DNA from: Evansella sp. AB-P1
GTDB taxonomy: Bacteria > Bacillota > Bacilli > Bacillales > Salisediminibacteriaceae
Length of the DNA: 64,000 nucleotides
NCBI RefSeq assembly: GCF_029688925.1
Contig: NZ_JARUKY010000022.1
Coordinates: 1-64,000, forward strand
Reading direction: 5' to 3'
The position numbers and the translations under genes are program-made. The notes beneath the pieces are model-generated. The model did no database searches. It saw only the letters and a list, made by a program, of their open reading frames with translations, and was not told the DNA's origin. Each line of letters starts with the position of its first letter. The first letter of the stretch is position 1. This document shows, piece after piece, positions 52,549 to 62,468 of this stretch.

Positions 52549-52676
52549 CAAATCCGTAAGATTATCTAACAAGGTATTTAAATAGCGTCACTTCAATGTT
52601 TATTTACTAAAACGCTTTCAACATTGCTATATAAAGGTTTAAACTTTTTGAAGTGAAAACAATTTATTAAGAGTAA

Positions 52677-52720
52677 AAATCCTAAAAGATTACCATTAAA
52701 TCTTTTAGGATTTTATTTTT
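52677..52720. terminator. Terminator of the AlaX-like gene
   Basis: AATCCTAAAAGATT (52678-52691) and AATCTTTTAGGATT (52699-52712) form a perfect 14-bp stem with A/T runs on both sides. Confidence 0.88.
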
Positions 52721-52721
52721 T

Positions 52722-53933
52722 CTAATTTTTTAATTGTTTAAAAAGGACTAATCCAAACTCCAATAACTCTTCTCCTAATACTACTTTTTCTCCACCACCT
52801 TGTATAAATGCTTCATTTCCTCCCCCTTTTCCATTAATGTGTTTTATTAGGTGATTACCAATTTCTTTTACATTAACCTCTACATTCTTACCTCTACCTA
52901 GTACAAAACGTAATTGCTTCTCATATTCACACACAACAAATGCAATCACATATTCATTATTTTCAACGATCATACGGGTAATCTTTTGTAAATCTTGCAT
53001 AGAACGACCTTTATACACAGTACAAATTAATGAATGTCCATTAACATTCATTTTATTTTTCATTAATCCTTGTACTTCAGCCTCCATGACCTTTTCTTTT
53101 TCACTTTCTAAGGATTTCTCCAGGTTCTTTTCTTTTTGTTGCAATCGTTCCACTGCTTCTACCATTGTTTCTTCTGATGAATGCAATAAACTCCCTAAGG
53201 ATACAAGTAATTTATGCTTTGATTGAAATTGACTTAAAACACGTTCGCCACAAATGAATTGTATCCTGATTTTTGTCCTCTGTCGTTCCCAACCTAATAT
53301 TTTGATTGCCCTTATTTGACCAGTTGAAGAAGGGTGTGTTCCACCACATCCGTTGTAGTCAAAATTATCTATTACCACTAATCTTATATCCTCTGATACT
53401 GTCGGCATTTTTCTCAGTGGATAGTCTGAAAGGTCTTGCTCATTCACCCATCTAGTGTCTATTTGTCTATTCTCTAAAATGATTTGATTTGATAATTGTT
53501 CCGCTTTAAATGCTTGGTCTATTGTTAATTGATCAATATTTAAATCAATCGTTAAATGCGTTTCCCCTAGGTGAAATCCAACTGTTTCATATTGAAATAA
53601 TTCCTCGAATGCAGCTGAAAGAAGGTGCTGCCCAGCATGCTGCTGCATATGATCAAACCTTCTCGTCCAATTAATGGAGCCTTCTATTCTGTCACCTTCA
53701 TTAATTGGTAATGGATCCTTTATGTAATGACGTACCTCCCCTTTCCTTTCTTCCACTCTGTATACTCCTACATTGTTTAATAATCCAACATCATAAGGTT
53801 GCCCACCACCAGTTGGATAAAAAGCTGTTTCCTCTAAAACAACAAACCAACCTTCCTCATCTTGTACTTTCATCTTACATTTTGTTGAAAAAGACTTTAT
53901 GTACGGATCATCATAATATAATTTTTTTGTCAA
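52722..53933 (-). CDS. Alanyl-tRNA editing protein (AlaX-L type) with DHHA1 domain
   Basis: A trans-editing enzyme of about 403 residues that hydrolyses mischarged Ser-tRNA(Ala). The editing domain has HAGQH near residue 98 and CGGTH near residue 198, the zinc ligands of AlaX/AlaRS editing sites; an N-terminal AlaRS-like beta-barrel precedes it and a coiled coil then a C-terminal DHHA1 domain (GGGNEAFIQGGG near residue 380) follow. The start is TTG 53933 with AAGGAG 9 bases upstream, giving MTKKLYYDDPY; an ATG 20 codons earlier is unlikely. Single gene, divergent from a small membrane protein gene. Confidence 0.9.
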   Translation of the reverse strand: MTKKLYYDDPYIKSFSTKCKMKVQDEEGWFVVLEETAFYPTGGGQPYDVGLLNNVGVYRVEERKGEVRHYIKDPLPINEGDRIEGSINWTRRFDHMQQHAGQHLLSAAFEELFQYETVGFHLGETHLTIDLNIDQLTIDQAFKAEQLSNQIILENRQIDTRWVNEQDLSDYPLRKMPTVSEDIRLVVIDNFDYNGCGGTHPSSTGQIRAIKILGWERQRTKIRIQFICGERVLSQFQSKHKLLVSLGSLLHSSEETMVEAVERLQQKEKNLEKSLESEKEKVMEAEVQGLMKNKMNVNGHSLICTVYKGRSMQDLQKITRMIVENNEYVIAFVVCEYEKQLRFVLGRGKNVEVNVKEIGNHLIKHINGKGGGNEAFIQGGGEKVVLGEELLEFGLVLFKQLKN

Positions 53934-54014
53934 AAAACACATCTCCTTACAAAATACATTGTGTTGCATGAATCCTTCTGAACCTCTCCCCATAAATCCA
54001 AAGATTTACAGAAG

Positions 54015-54224
54015 ATGTATAAACTAAATCCTGGCTTAACAACGTTTTTTTTTGACTTTTTTGTAATCTTGACAGGAGTATATTCGATTGGCTTATTAGG
54101 GGGTTTTTATTCCATCATGTCAGTATTTATGATATCTTTAATCATTAATATTTTTAAAGGAAAAATCGCCATTAAACATTCAACGACAGAGGTATCTCCA
54201 CAACCACAACCATCTGCTTCATAA
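54015..54224 (+). CDS. Small membrane protein of unknown function
   Basis: A 69-residue protein with one or two hydrophobic segments (about residues 8-48) and a short tail TEVSPQPQPSAS. I recognise no family. The ribosome binding site is weak (CAGAAG), but a perfect terminator directly after the stop and the hydrophobic composition argue that it is real. Confidence 0.55.
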   Translation: MYKLNPGLTTFFFDFFVILTGVYSIGLLGGFYSIMSVFMISLIINIFKGKIAIKHSTTEVSPQPQPSAS

Positions 54225-54230
54225 TAGTAT

Positions 54231-54262
54231 GCCGCCCTTTATATATAAAGGGCGGCTTTTTA
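54231..54262. terminator. Bidirectional terminator before ilvE
   Basis: Perfect 26-bp palindrome (arms GCCGCCCTTTATA and its complement, 54231-54256) followed by TTTTTATA; shared by the small protein gene and the convergent ilvE. Confidence 0.9.
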
Positions 54263-54273
54263 TAATGCTGGCT

Positions 54274-55344
54274 TTATTTTACTTCAACTGTCCATTTATA
54301 TGGGTCTGGAAGTTTTCCTGTTTGAATTCCAGTAATTGATTCGTATAGCTTTTTAGAAAGCTGTCCTGTATTTCTTTTGTTAATGAGCATTTGCTTCCCT
54401 TCGAAGTTCAATTCACCAATTGGAGAGATAACCGCTGCTGTTCCAGTTCCAAAGGCCTCTTCTAAGGAATTATTTTCGTATGATTGAAGCACTTCATCAA
54501 TAGAAATTTTTCTCTCTACAACTGGAATTCCCCAGTCAGTTAACATCTCAATAATAGACATTCTTGTAATACCCTCTAATATGCTACCATTTAACTCTGG
54601 AGTAACGACTTCACCTTTTATTTTAAAGAATACATTCATACTTCCTACTTCTTCTACATATTTTTTTTCAATACCATCAAGCCAAAGAACTTGTGCTTGC
54701 CCTTGTTCACTAGCACTTGCTTGTGCTTTGTATCCTGCACAATAATTTCCTGCTGTTTTTGCCGTACCTGTTCCACCTTTAACAGCCCTTGTGTATTCTT
54801 TTTCTACATTAATGCCTACAGGATGAATTCCTTCAGGATAATAGGAACCTACTGGTGATAATATTATTATTAAACGATACGTATTTGCTGGGGAAACTCT
54901 TAAATTTGTTTCTGTTGAAATGATAAAAGGACGTATGTATAAAGAAGTCCCCTCGGACGTTGGAATCCATTCTTTGTCAAGCTTTATAAGCTCCTTTAAT
55001 GAACTCAATACGAATTCTTCATCTATTAGAGGAATACTTAGTCTTTCACATGAACGATTTAATCTTTCAAAGTTTTTTTCAGGACGAAATAATAATGTTC
55101 GGTTATCTACTGTAGGATAAGCCTTTAGCCCTTCAAAAACGGTTTGTCCGTAATGAAAAATCATTGCCGCTGGATCTAGTGTAATCGGTTCATAAGGAAT
55201 CACCCGGGGATTATACCAGCCATTATCTTTATGATAGTCCATAACAAACATGTGATCTGTAAAATACTTTCCAAATCCTAAATGGTCGGGGTGTGGCTTC
55301 GGCTTTGGATTTGTTGCTTGTACTATTGTTAGTTCTTTACTCAT
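54274..55344 (-). CDS. ilvE: Branched-chain amino acid aminotransferase
   Basis: A 356-residue PLP class IV transaminase that makes or degrades leucine, isoleucine and valine. The PLP lysine is in EKKYVEEVGSMNVFF near residue 208 (KKY..E.G..N), with YKAQASA upstream and FGTGTAAVISP near residue 299. Length equals the Bacillus subtilis BCAT enzymes. ATG with GAGGAG 9 bases upstream. Single gene; no CodY box recognised in the 137-base upstream gap. Confidence 0.95.
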   Translation of the reverse strand: MSKELTIVQATNPKPKPHPDHLGFGKYFTDHMFVMDYHKDNGWYNPRVIPYEPITLDPAAMIFHYGQTVFEGLKAYPTVDNRTLLFRPEKNFERLNRSCERLSIPLIDEEFVLSSLKELIKLDKEWIPTSEGTSLYIRPFIISTETNLRVSPANTYRLIIILSPVGSYYPEGIHPVGINVEKEYTRAVKGGTGTAKTAGNYCAGYKAQASASEQGQAQVLWLDGIEKKYVEEVGSMNVFFKIKGEVVTPELNGSILEGITRMSIIEMLTDWGIPVVERKISIDEVLQSYENNSLEEAFGTGTAAVISPIGELNFEGKQMLINKRNTGQLSKKLYESITGIQTGKLPDPYKWTVEVK

Positions 55345-55481
55345 ACTTATCTCTCCTCATTAAACATTCACAACTTTTCATTAGTACTAAAGAATGAAAA
55401 GACCCTGTTCAAACTATTGTAAAAATTACTTCATAAAAATACAAGTGATATTGTTGATTGTTGATAAATTTTAGAATTATC

Positions 55482-57221
55482 TCAGTTAATATCAATATGC
55501 TTAAATTTCTTTACATCAAACAAACCTTTATCTGTTAATTTTATTTCCGGAATTACCGGTAACGCAAGAAACGAAAGGGTCAAAAAAGGATTAAATTTTT
55601 CCGATGCCTCTATATCCTTGAGGGCATCACTAATCTCTTTTAGTTGATCATTAACAACTTCAAATCCGTTTTCTGACAACAAGCCAGAAATTTTTAAAGA
55701 TAATGATGATATTACCTTCCTGTTTTTCACTACTACTAATCCGCCCCCAATTTCATTAATTCTTTCAATTGCAAGTAACATATCCTCATCCGTTGTCCCT
55801 GCAGTAATTACATTATGAGAATCATGGGCAATTGTTGTAGCAATTGCTCCTGACTTTAAATTTAATCCTTTTACAATTCCTAACCCCACATTACCGGTAT
55901 GATTGTGTCTTTCTATAACTGCTAGTTTTAATAAGTCCTTTGAAGTAGATGGCTGGAAAAGACCATTTTTAGTTGGTACGTTTTCTACAATATGCCTTGT
56001 AATTAAACTATTTGGAATAATTTCAATTACATTTGCCATCTCAACTTTATTTAGGTATATTTCCAAATCCTTTTTGATTATCGGTTTCATATTTACCGAT
56101 TTTATAAGTCCCTTCCATTCATTTGTCTTCCCTTCATCCCATCTTTTCACGATAGATCCATTTTCAGCTACTAATGTCCCTGCACTATATACTTTATCAA
56201 TGTCTACAGTTTCTAAGTCATTTAGTAGTAAAAAATCAGCTCTGTAACCTGGTGCTATTGCTCCTGTGTTTTTCAATCCATAACATTCTGCAGCATTTAA
56301 TGAAGCCATCTGTATAGCGGATATAGGCTCTAATCCATTTTCAATCGCAAGCTTCACATTAAAATTAATACTGCCTTCTTGAATAAGGTCTTCAATGTGT
56401 TTATCATCTGTACAAAAAATACATCTTCGACTATTTTTATCTGTTACTGCTTTTATTAAATTTGGTAAATCCTTAGCTACAGAACCTTGTCTGATGATTA
56501 AATACATTCCTCGTTTTAAACGTTCTTTCGCTTCTTCAACAGTTACTGCTTCATGATCTGTCTTTATACCTGCTACAGTGTATATATTAAGTGCAGCAGC
56601 ATTTAGTCCTGCACCATGCCCGTCAATTGGGACATCCTTCTTCCTAGCATCATAAATTTTTTCCATCATACTATCTTCTTTATTCAAAACGGATGGATAA
56701 TCCATCACTTCCCCTAATCCTAGTACTCTTGGGTGACTATAAAAGCTTTCTAATTCATTCTTTCCCAATAATGCACCAGCATTCTCAAAGGGGGTTGCTG
56801 GAACACAAGATGGAAGCATTACATAAACATTCAATGGCAGTCCTTCTGAAGAATCTAGCATAAACTGAATTCCATCTTTACCTGATACATTGGCAATTTC
56901 ATGAGGATCGGCTACAACAGTTGTTACTCCATGAGGAAGGACTACTTTTGCAAATTCTGATGGAGTAACCATGGAGGATTCAATGTGTACATGACTATCT
57001 ATAAATGCAGGTGTTACATATTTTCCTTTTGCGTCAATTTCTTTTTTTTCCTTAAAAGTACCTAAACCTACAATAATACCGTCTTGAACTGCAACATCTT
57101 CGTGGATAATTTCATGGTTAAAAACATCCACAATTTTTCCATTCTTAATTACTAGATCAACGAGATCACTATTACTTGCTGCGGTTATTGTACGAAGTAA
57201 ATCTTCTTTTTCCCTTTCCAT
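55482..57221 (-). CDS. adeC: Adenine deaminase
   Basis: The 579-residue amidohydrolase that converts adenine to hypoxanthine and ammonia. Metal ligands: DSHVHIESS near residue 73, GHGAGL near residue 196, TDH near residue 219 and CTDDKH near residue 270. A beta-sandwich flanks the barrel at the N-terminus and the AdeC C-terminal domain includes TIAHDSHNVI near residue 463. ATG with GGGGGAAAGGAAG upstream. Divergent from proBA. It supplies purine-derived nitrogen, in line with other nitrogen genes in the window. Confidence 0.95.
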   Translation of the reverse strand: MEREKEDLLRTITAASNSDLVDLVIKNGKIVDVFNHEIIHEDVAVQDGIIVGLGTFKEKKEIDAKGKYVTPAFIDSHVHIESSMVTPSEFAKVVLPHGVTTVVADPHEIANVSGKDGIQFMLDSSEGLPLNVYVMLPSCVPATPFENAGALLGKNELESFYSHPRVLGLGEVMDYPSVLNKEDSMMEKIYDARKKDVPIDGHGAGLNAAALNIYTVAGIKTDHEAVTVEEAKERLKRGMYLIIRQGSVAKDLPNLIKAVTDKNSRRCIFCTDDKHIEDLIQEGSINFNVKLAIENGLEPISAIQMASLNAAECYGLKNTGAIAPGYRADFLLLNDLETVDIDKVYSAGTLVAENGSIVKRWDEGKTNEWKGLIKSVNMKPIIKKDLEIYLNKVEMANVIEIIPNSLITRHIVENVPTKNGLFQPSTSKDLLKLAVIERHNHTGNVGLGIVKGLNLKSGAIATTIAHDSHNVITAGTTDEDMLLAIERINEIGGGLVVVKNRKVISSLSLKISGLLSENGFEVVNDQLKEISDALKDIEASEKFNPFLTLSFLALPVIPEIKLTDKGLFDVKKFKHIDIN

Positions 57222-57334
57222 CTTCCTTTCCCCCTTTATTTAAACAAAATAGTTATTTCATAGTACCAATAATTCTTATTCTTTACACTAAAAAAAGCAT
57301 ATAGAATAATTTTATTACATTTTATTAAATCCTA

Positions 57335-57364
57335 TTGACTTTCGTTGTGCAAATATCAGATAAT
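57335..57364 (+). promoter_or_regulatory. proBA promoter: Predicted sigma-A promoter of proBA
   Basis: TTGACT (57335-57340), 18-base spacer, GATAAT (57359-57364). It lies just upstream of the T-box leader and gives a start near 57371. Confidence 0.65.
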
Positions 57365-57389
57365 TATAAAAAATTAGCTTGTTAGCTTC

Positions 57390-57630
57390 TTTCAAATTTA
57401 AATGCAATGAGAGGGATTAGTAAATAGATCGTCTTGCAACAGAGATAGGAATTCATTGGCTGGAAAATTCCTTCGTACAGACCCTATTGAACCTGTCCTT
57501 GAGCTATTAGTTAGTATAACTAACGCTTAACCAGCGTTATAGGTTGAGGTGGGTATAGTAGATTACCAACAAAGGTGGTACCGCGGATAAATAAACTCCG
57601 TCCTTTTTTAGGACTGGGTTTTTCTTTTTT
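57390..57630 (+). promoter_or_regulatory. T-box leader (proline-specific) of proBA
   Basis: A canonical tRNA-sensing T-box riboswitch. Stem I begins near GAGAGGGATTAGTAAATAG (AGTA motif); the 3' side of the specifier loop reads CTATT-GAACCT-GTCC, so the specifier is CCT, a proline codon followed by a purine. The T-box sequence AAAGGTGGTACCGCGG is at 57571-57586. The terminator is GTCCT...AGGAC with a T-run (57596-57630). Uncharged tRNA(Pro) should favour the antiterminator and raise proBA expression. Confidence 0.92.
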
Positions 57631-57675
57631 ATCAAAATAGATTAGTTTCACACTTATAATAAATGAGGGGTTAAC

Positions 57676-58782
57676 ATGAAACATAGAATTGTTGTAAAGA
57701 TTGGAAGTAGTTCCTTGACTAATGCACAAGGTGGACTATGTCAAGCAAAGCTTCAAGAACATACAAATGCTATAGCTCATATAAAGAAATTAGGACATGA
57801 AGTAATCCTTATTTCTTCTGGAGCTGTTGCTGCTGGATTTACTAAACTTGGTTATCCATCCCGTCCAGTTAAAATTGCAGGAAAACAAGCAGCCGCAGCC
57901 GTAGGTCAGGGTTTACTAATGCAAGGATATAGTGACGAGTTTCTTAAACACGATATTAATGTTGCACAATTGTTATTAACAAGAAACGATTTTGTTAATC
58001 AAGAACAATACAAGAATGCATATGCAACATTAACAGAACTGTTGAAACGAAATATCGTTCCTATTATTAATGAAAATGATTCAACCTCCATCGAAGAATT
58101 AACTTTCGGTGATAACGATATGCTATCTGCACTCGTTAGTGGTCTCATCCATGCAGACTATTTAATTATTTTAACTGATATTAATGGATTATATGATTCT
58201 GATCCTAGAAAAAATCCTACTGCAAAAAAATATACGTTCCTTTCTACTATTACAGATGAATTACTCTCTAAAGTTAAAAAATCTACATCAAAGCTTGGTA
58301 CCGGTGGAATGAGATCAAAAATCGAGGCTGCTAAAGCAGCAAGTACATTAGGAGTAAATAATATCTTTATTGGTATCGGTGAAGGGGAATTAAAGCTTCT
58401 AGATATTTTAACTGGTAAAGGAGATGGTACCTATATTGGCCACTCTAACAATAAAATTGTTAAAAGTAAAAAACAGTGGATTGCCTTCCATTCTACTATT
58501 AATGGAAAAATAGTGATTGATCATGGTGCAGCAATGGCAATGCTCGAAAAAGGAAAGAGCCTTCTCCCTGTTGGAATAAAAGAGGTTTATGGCCCCTTCC
58601 AAGCAGGAGATGTTATTGAAGTTATTAACGGCAAAGGAAAGATAATAGGTAAGGGACAAGTTAATTTTTCTTCTGAACAATTAAATGAAATAAAGGGTAA
58701 AGATAGCAGTGAAATTGAAAGAACAACAAATTGTCTTATTACGGAAGCTATTCATCGTGACCATTGGATTACATTTAAATAA
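57676..58782 (+). CDS. proB: Glutamate 5-kinase
   Basis: First enzyme of proline synthesis, phosphorylating glutamate with ATP; cytosolic. 368 residues: amino acid kinase domain ([11 protein letters not shown] at residue 4, SSGAVAAGF near 51, [16 protein letters not shown] near 133, [14 protein letters not shown] near 208) and a C-terminal PUA domain (about 275-355). ATG with GAGGGG 5 bases upstream. It follows the proline T-box and is cotranscribed with proA, 13 bases downstream. With a biosynthetic T-box this is the anabolic, not osmotic, type of proBA control. Confidence 0.96.
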   Translation: MKHRIVVKIGSSSLTNAQGGLCQAKLQEHTNAIAHIKKLGHEVILISSGAVAAGFTKLGYPSRPVKIAGKQAAAAVGQGLLMQGYSDEFLKHDINVAQLLLTRNDFVNQEQYKNAYATLTELLKRNIVPIINENDSTSIEELTFGDNDMLSALVSGLIHADYLIILTDINGLYDSDPRKNPTAKKYTFLSTITDELLSKVKKSTSKLGTGGMRSKIEAAKAASTLGVNNIFIGIGEGELKLLDILTGKGDGTYIGHSNNKIVKSKKQWIAFHSTINGKIVIDHGAAMAMLEKGKSLLPVGIKEVYGPFQAGDVIEVINGKGKIIGKGQVNFSSEQLNEIKGKDSSEIERTTNCLITEAIHRDHWITFK

Positions 58783-58795
58783 GGAGTTGAAAATA

Positions 58796-60040
58796 ATGGA
58801 TGAATTATTAAGAAAAGCCTCCATCTTAAAGGAATTAACTGGAGAATTAGGGGCTGCTACTACGGAAGATAAGAATAAGGCCTTATTACTACTATCAGAT
58901 GAACTTCTGAAAGAAACGGAATATATTTTAGCAGAAAACAAGAAAGACATTCTTGAAGGAGAAGCAAAAGGCTTTTCAAAAGCATTAATAGATCGATTAA
59001 CATTAACAGAAAGCCGCATTAAAGATATGAGTGATGCATTAAAGGAATTAGTGGAATTAACAGACCCAATTGGAGAAATTATGACAGAAACAAAAAGACC
59101 TAATGGTTTATTTATAAAGAAGGTTCGCGTTCCATTAGGCGTTATAGGGATGATTTATGAGGCAAGGCCTAATGTTACAATTGATGCTGCTAGCCTTTGT
59201 TTAAAAACAGGTAACGGTGTACTATTGCGAGGAAGCTCTTCTGCTTTCCATTCCAATAAAGCGTTAGTCCATGTCATTCATTTAGCATTAGAAAAAAGTA
59301 ACATTTCACAGGATGCTGTTCAATTATTAGAAGATACGAGTAGAGATACAGCTGAAAAAATGTTCACTCTTAATAAATATTTAGATGTCCTCATTCCAAG
59401 AGGTGGTGCAAGTCTTATTCAAGCAGTAGTAGAAAAAGCTTCTGTACCTGTTCTTGAAACTGGAGTAGGTAATTGTCATATATATATTGATGAAACGGCG
59501 AATAAAGAAATGGCAATTTCTATAACAGTAAATGGAAAGACGCAACGACCTTCCGTGTGTAACGCTACTGAAACAGTAATTATACACGAAGAGTGGGCTA
59601 AAAATAATTTAGCGACCCTTGTTGATGAACTAAAAGAAAAAAATGTTACCTTAAAAGGAGATAATCTAAGTATACAAATAGATGAACGAATTTCTCCTGC
59701 CTCTGATGAAGATTGGGATACTGAGTTTTTAGATTTAATCCTTGCTGTAAAAATTGTACCTGATGTTAAAGGAGCAATTGAGCATATTCAAAAGCATGGT
59801 ACAAAGCATTCAGAAGCCATTATCACTGAATCGAAAAACAACCTACAACAGTTTTTTACTTATGTGGATGCTGCTGCGTTATACCATAATGCTTCAACCC
59901 GCTTCACAGATGGATTTGAGTTTGGTTTCGGTGCAGAAATTGGAATAAGCACACAAAAGCTCCATGCACGAGGACCAATGGGATTAGAAGCCATAACATC
60001 TACGAAGTATTTAATATTAGGTGAAGGACAAACGAAATAA
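58796..60040 (+). CDS. proA: Gamma-glutamyl phosphate reductase
   Basis: Second enzyme of proline synthesis, reducing glutamyl phosphate with NADPH to glutamate semialdehyde. 414 residues of the aldehyde dehydrogenase fold, with the family segments [17 protein letters not shown] near residue 106, IPRGG near 202 and the catalytic cysteine in [10 protein letters not shown] near 255. ATG 58796 has AAGGAG 10 bases upstream; earlier in-frame ATG lies inside proB. A terminator follows. Confidence 0.96.
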   Translation: MDELLRKASILKELTGELGAATTEDKNKALLLLSDELLKETEYILAENKKDILEGEAKGFSKALIDRLTLTESRIKDMSDALKELVELTDPIGEIMTETKRPNGLFIKKVRVPLGVIGMIYEARPNVTIDAASLCLKTGNGVLLRGSSSAFHSNKALVHVIHLALEKSNISQDAVQLLEDTSRDTAEKMFTLNKYLDVLIPRGGASLIQAVVEKASVPVLETGVGNCHIYIDETANKEMAISITVNGKTQRPSVCNATETVIIHEEWAKNNLATLVDELKEKNVTLKGDNLSIQIDERISPASDEDWDTEFLDLILAVKIVPDVKGAIEHIQKHGTKHSEAIITESKNNLQQFFTYVDAAALYHNASTRFTDGFEFGFGAEIGISTQKLHARGPMGLEAITSTKYLILGEGQTK

Positions 60041-60051
60041 AAATTAATTAG

Positions 60052-60086
60052 TGGAGTGTCTTCTTTTTAGACACTCCATTTCATTT
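60052..60086 (+). terminator. Terminator of proBA
   Basis: TGGAGTGTC (60052-60060) and GACACTCCA (60070-60078), then TTTCATTTT. Confidence 0.85.
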
Positions 60087-60160
60087 TACTGATTCTAATG
60101 GACATTTTGCATTCTATTAGCTTCATTTATAAATATGATATTAATATAACGGAATTTAGT

Positions 60161-60180
60161 TTGTTCCGAGGACAAAGTAA
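60161..60180 (+). promoter_or_regulatory. Candidate operator upstream of the two-component operon
   Basis: TTTGTTCCGAGGACAAA is a near-palindrome about 45 bases upstream of the response regulator gene. It could be the site of autoregulation; no consensus is known to me for this regulator. Confidence 0.3.
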
Positions 60181-60223
60181 GTTAAAATAATATATGATAC
60201 TATTTTTTATAAAGGAGTATACA

Positions 60224-60928
60224 ATGAGTCAATCTAAAGTTTTAATTGCTGATGATGACCCGAATGTTCATGAAATTTTGGGCTTATATCTCACTGAAAA
60301 TCAATATGAGGTTATCCATGCAAATAACGGAAAAGAAGCCATATCTTTATTTTCAAAGGAAAAACCGGATATTATTTTATTAGATATAATGATGCCTGAT
60401 ATTGATGGATATGACGTATGTAAGGAGATTCGTAAAACAGCAGATGTTCCAATAATTATGCTAACAGCAAAAGACGAAGAGTTTGATCGTATTTTAGGAT
60501 TAGAAATTGGTGCTGATGATTATATAACAAAACCTTTTAGTCCAAGAGAAGTAATTACTAGAATAAAGGTTATTTTTCGGCGTTTGCCATCAATACAACA
60601 AAAAAATGATACTTCACAAGAAGAATTATATGATTTTAAATTATTTACAATATCAGTGAAGGAAAGAGTAGTCACTGTTAATGGAAAAAAACTATTTTTC
60701 CGTCCAAAAGAATTTGAATTGCTGCTTTATTTGGTTCGTCATTCTAATGCAGTGCTAACGAGAGAGCAATTACTTGAACACGTATGGGGATTTGACTTTT
60801 TCGGTGACATTCGTACAGTTGATGTACATATTAAACGGATCCGGGATGAATTTTCACAACATAATATCAATTGTATTCACACAGTATGGGGTGTTGGATA
60901 TCAATTCCAACATAGCAAAAAGGAGTGA
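60224..60928 (+). CDS. OmpR/PhoB family response regulator
   Basis: A 234-residue regulator. Receiver domain (about 1-120): acidic pocket DDD at residues 9-11, phosphoacceptor aspartate in LLDIMMPD near residue 52, TAKDEE near 81 and the KPF lysine near 102. Winged-helix DNA-binding domain (about 132-232) of the Trans_reg_C type with RTVDVHIKRIRDEF. ATG 60224 has AAAGGAG 6 bases upstream. Its kinase is encoded 12 bases downstream. The regulated process is not evident from neighbours. Confidence 0.94.
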   Translation: MSQSKVLIADDDPNVHEILGLYLTENQYEVIHANNGKEAISLFSKEKPDIILLDIMMPDIDGYDVCKEIRKTADVPIIMLTAKDEEFDRILGLEIGADDYITKPFSPREVITRIKVIFRRLPSIQQKNDTSQEELYDFKLFTISVKERVVTVNGKKLFFRPKEFELLLYLVRHSNAVLTREQLLEHVWGFDFFGDIRTVDVHIKRIRDEFSQHNINCIHTVWGVGYQFQHSKKE

Positions 60929-60940
60929 TCTCTCGTTCCT

Positions 60941-62389
60941 ATGAAATCGTTAAATCGAAGTTTATTCCGCCGTTTATTAATTGGTTATTTATTTATATTT
61001 ATCGTAGGCTTTTCCCTTATCGGTATCGTAATCTCCATTTCATCAAGTAACTATATTACAGATCAAAAAAGGCAAGAAATGCTTCAGCAAGCAGCTAGCA
61101 TTAATGGTATCATCCATCATAGTAATGTAGTGACAGAAGAAATTGAAAACACAATCGAACAATTAGGACAATATTCTGGTTCTACTATATGGATTCTTGA
61201 TCGTTCAGGTCATATTGTAGCAAGTTCTTCAAGGCAAGATTTATTTGTTGGGGAATTAATGAATGATGATGACGACATTATGGATGATATATTAGAAGGA
61301 AGAAATCGAATCCAAGTAATGAATATTGAAGAAGAAGAACGTCCGATGCTTTCTGTTATTACGCCTTGGGGAACAAATGAAGAAATATATGGGGGAATAA
61401 TTGTTCATTCTCCAATCGGTGGAATTAATACGACAGTAAGAAATATTCGAGAAATTGTTCTATGGGCTATTATTAGTGGTCTTGTCATTGTTAGTATTCT
61501 TGTTTCCTATTTATCTTGGTCCATCTCAAAGCCATTAAAGAAGGTGGAAGAGGCTGCTAATGAAATTGCTCTAGGAAACTACAATAAACGTGTAGAATAC
61601 CACGAGAAAGTTCCAGATGAAATAGCAGAGCTACTGAAATCATTTAATCGTATGGCTGAAAAGTTTAATGAAATTGAAAATGAACGAGATTCTTTAGAAG
61701 AAAGACGTCAAGATTTTATTGCCAATATTTCACATGAATTAAGGACTCCTTTAACTGCAATGAAAGGGTTTTTAGAAGCATTACAGGATGGTTTAGTAAA
61801 GGATAAAGAATCTCAACAAAAATATTACAGTATTATGTATAGAGAAACGGAATATTTAAATCATTTAGTAGATGATTTAATGGATTTAATAAAACTGGAG
61901 AAAAGAGAAATCTCATTAGACATGTACTATGTACAAGTAGATGAGGTTATGAAAAAAGTGTTTTTAAACTTAGAAAATGTTATTAAAGAAAAGGGAAATG
62001 AAGTGGATCTCAATCTTCCTAACAACATACCAATGATTGTAGGAGATTCAGTGAGACTTGAACAAATTTTTATGAATCTTATTCATAATGCAAATAAATT
62101 TACAAAAAACGGAATTATCTCAACAGAAATAAAAATAGAGGATTCCAACCTTATTGTATCTATCTCTGATACTGGTACAGGAATTCCATCTTATGATTTA
62201 GACCGAATCTGGGACCGCTTTTTTAAGGTAGATCGACAGAGAGAAAAAAAAGGAAGAGGAACTGGCCTAGGTCTTGCCATTGTAAAAGAATTAGTTGGGT
62301 TGCATAAAGGGTCTATTACGGCAGAAAGCGAGTTAGGAAAAGGTACCACGTTTAAAATTCGTTTTCCAATTATTCAATCGAAAAATTAA
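60941..62389 (+). CDS. Membrane sensor histidine kinase
   Basis: A 482-residue kinase: transmembrane helix 1 (about 12-32), extracytoplasmic sensor (about 33-163), helix 2 (about 168-190), HAMP (about 190-243), dimerisation domain with ISHELRTP (H box near residue 264), and ATPase domain with N box NLIHNANKF, DTGTGIP and GRGTGLGLAI. All catalytic motifs are intact. The ATG is about 15 bases after AAGGAG, a long spacing. Cotranscribed with the response regulator gene. The signal is unknown; the sensor has a compact PAS-like size. Confidence 0.94.
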   Translation: MKSLNRSLFRRLLIGYLFIFIVGFSLIGIVISISSSNYITDQKRQEMLQQAASINGIIHHSNVVTEEIENTIEQLGQYSGSTIWILDRSGHIVASSSRQDLFVGELMNDDDDIMDDILEGRNRIQVMNIEEEERPMLSVITPWGTNEEIYGGIIVHSPIGGINTTVRNIREIVLWAIISGLVIVSILVSYLSWSISKPLKKVEEAANEIALGNYNKRVEYHEKVPDEIAELLKSFNRMAEKFNEIENERDSLEERRQDFIANISHELRTPLTAMKGFLEALQDGLVKDKESQQKYYSIMYRETEYLNHLVDDLMDLIKLEKREISLDMYYVQVDEVMKKVFLNLENVIKEKGNEVDLNLPNNIPMIVGDSVRLEQIFMNLIHNANKFTKNGIISTEIKIEDSNLIVSISDTGTGIPSYDLDRIWDRFFKVDRQREKKGRGTGLGLAIVKELVGLHKGSITAESELGKGTTFKIRFPIIQSKN

Positions 62390-62422
62390 CTAAATTGAAT
62401 GTAATTATTCTACTATCTTAAC

Positions 62423-62468
62423 AGAGGTGTCACCAAAATTTTTTAACTTTTGGTGACACCTCTTCTTT
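62423..62468 (+). terminator. Terminator of the two-component operon
   Basis: Perfect 16-bp stem AGAGGTGTCACCAAAA (62423-62438) with its complement (62448-62463), then TCTTTTA. Confidence 0.9.
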
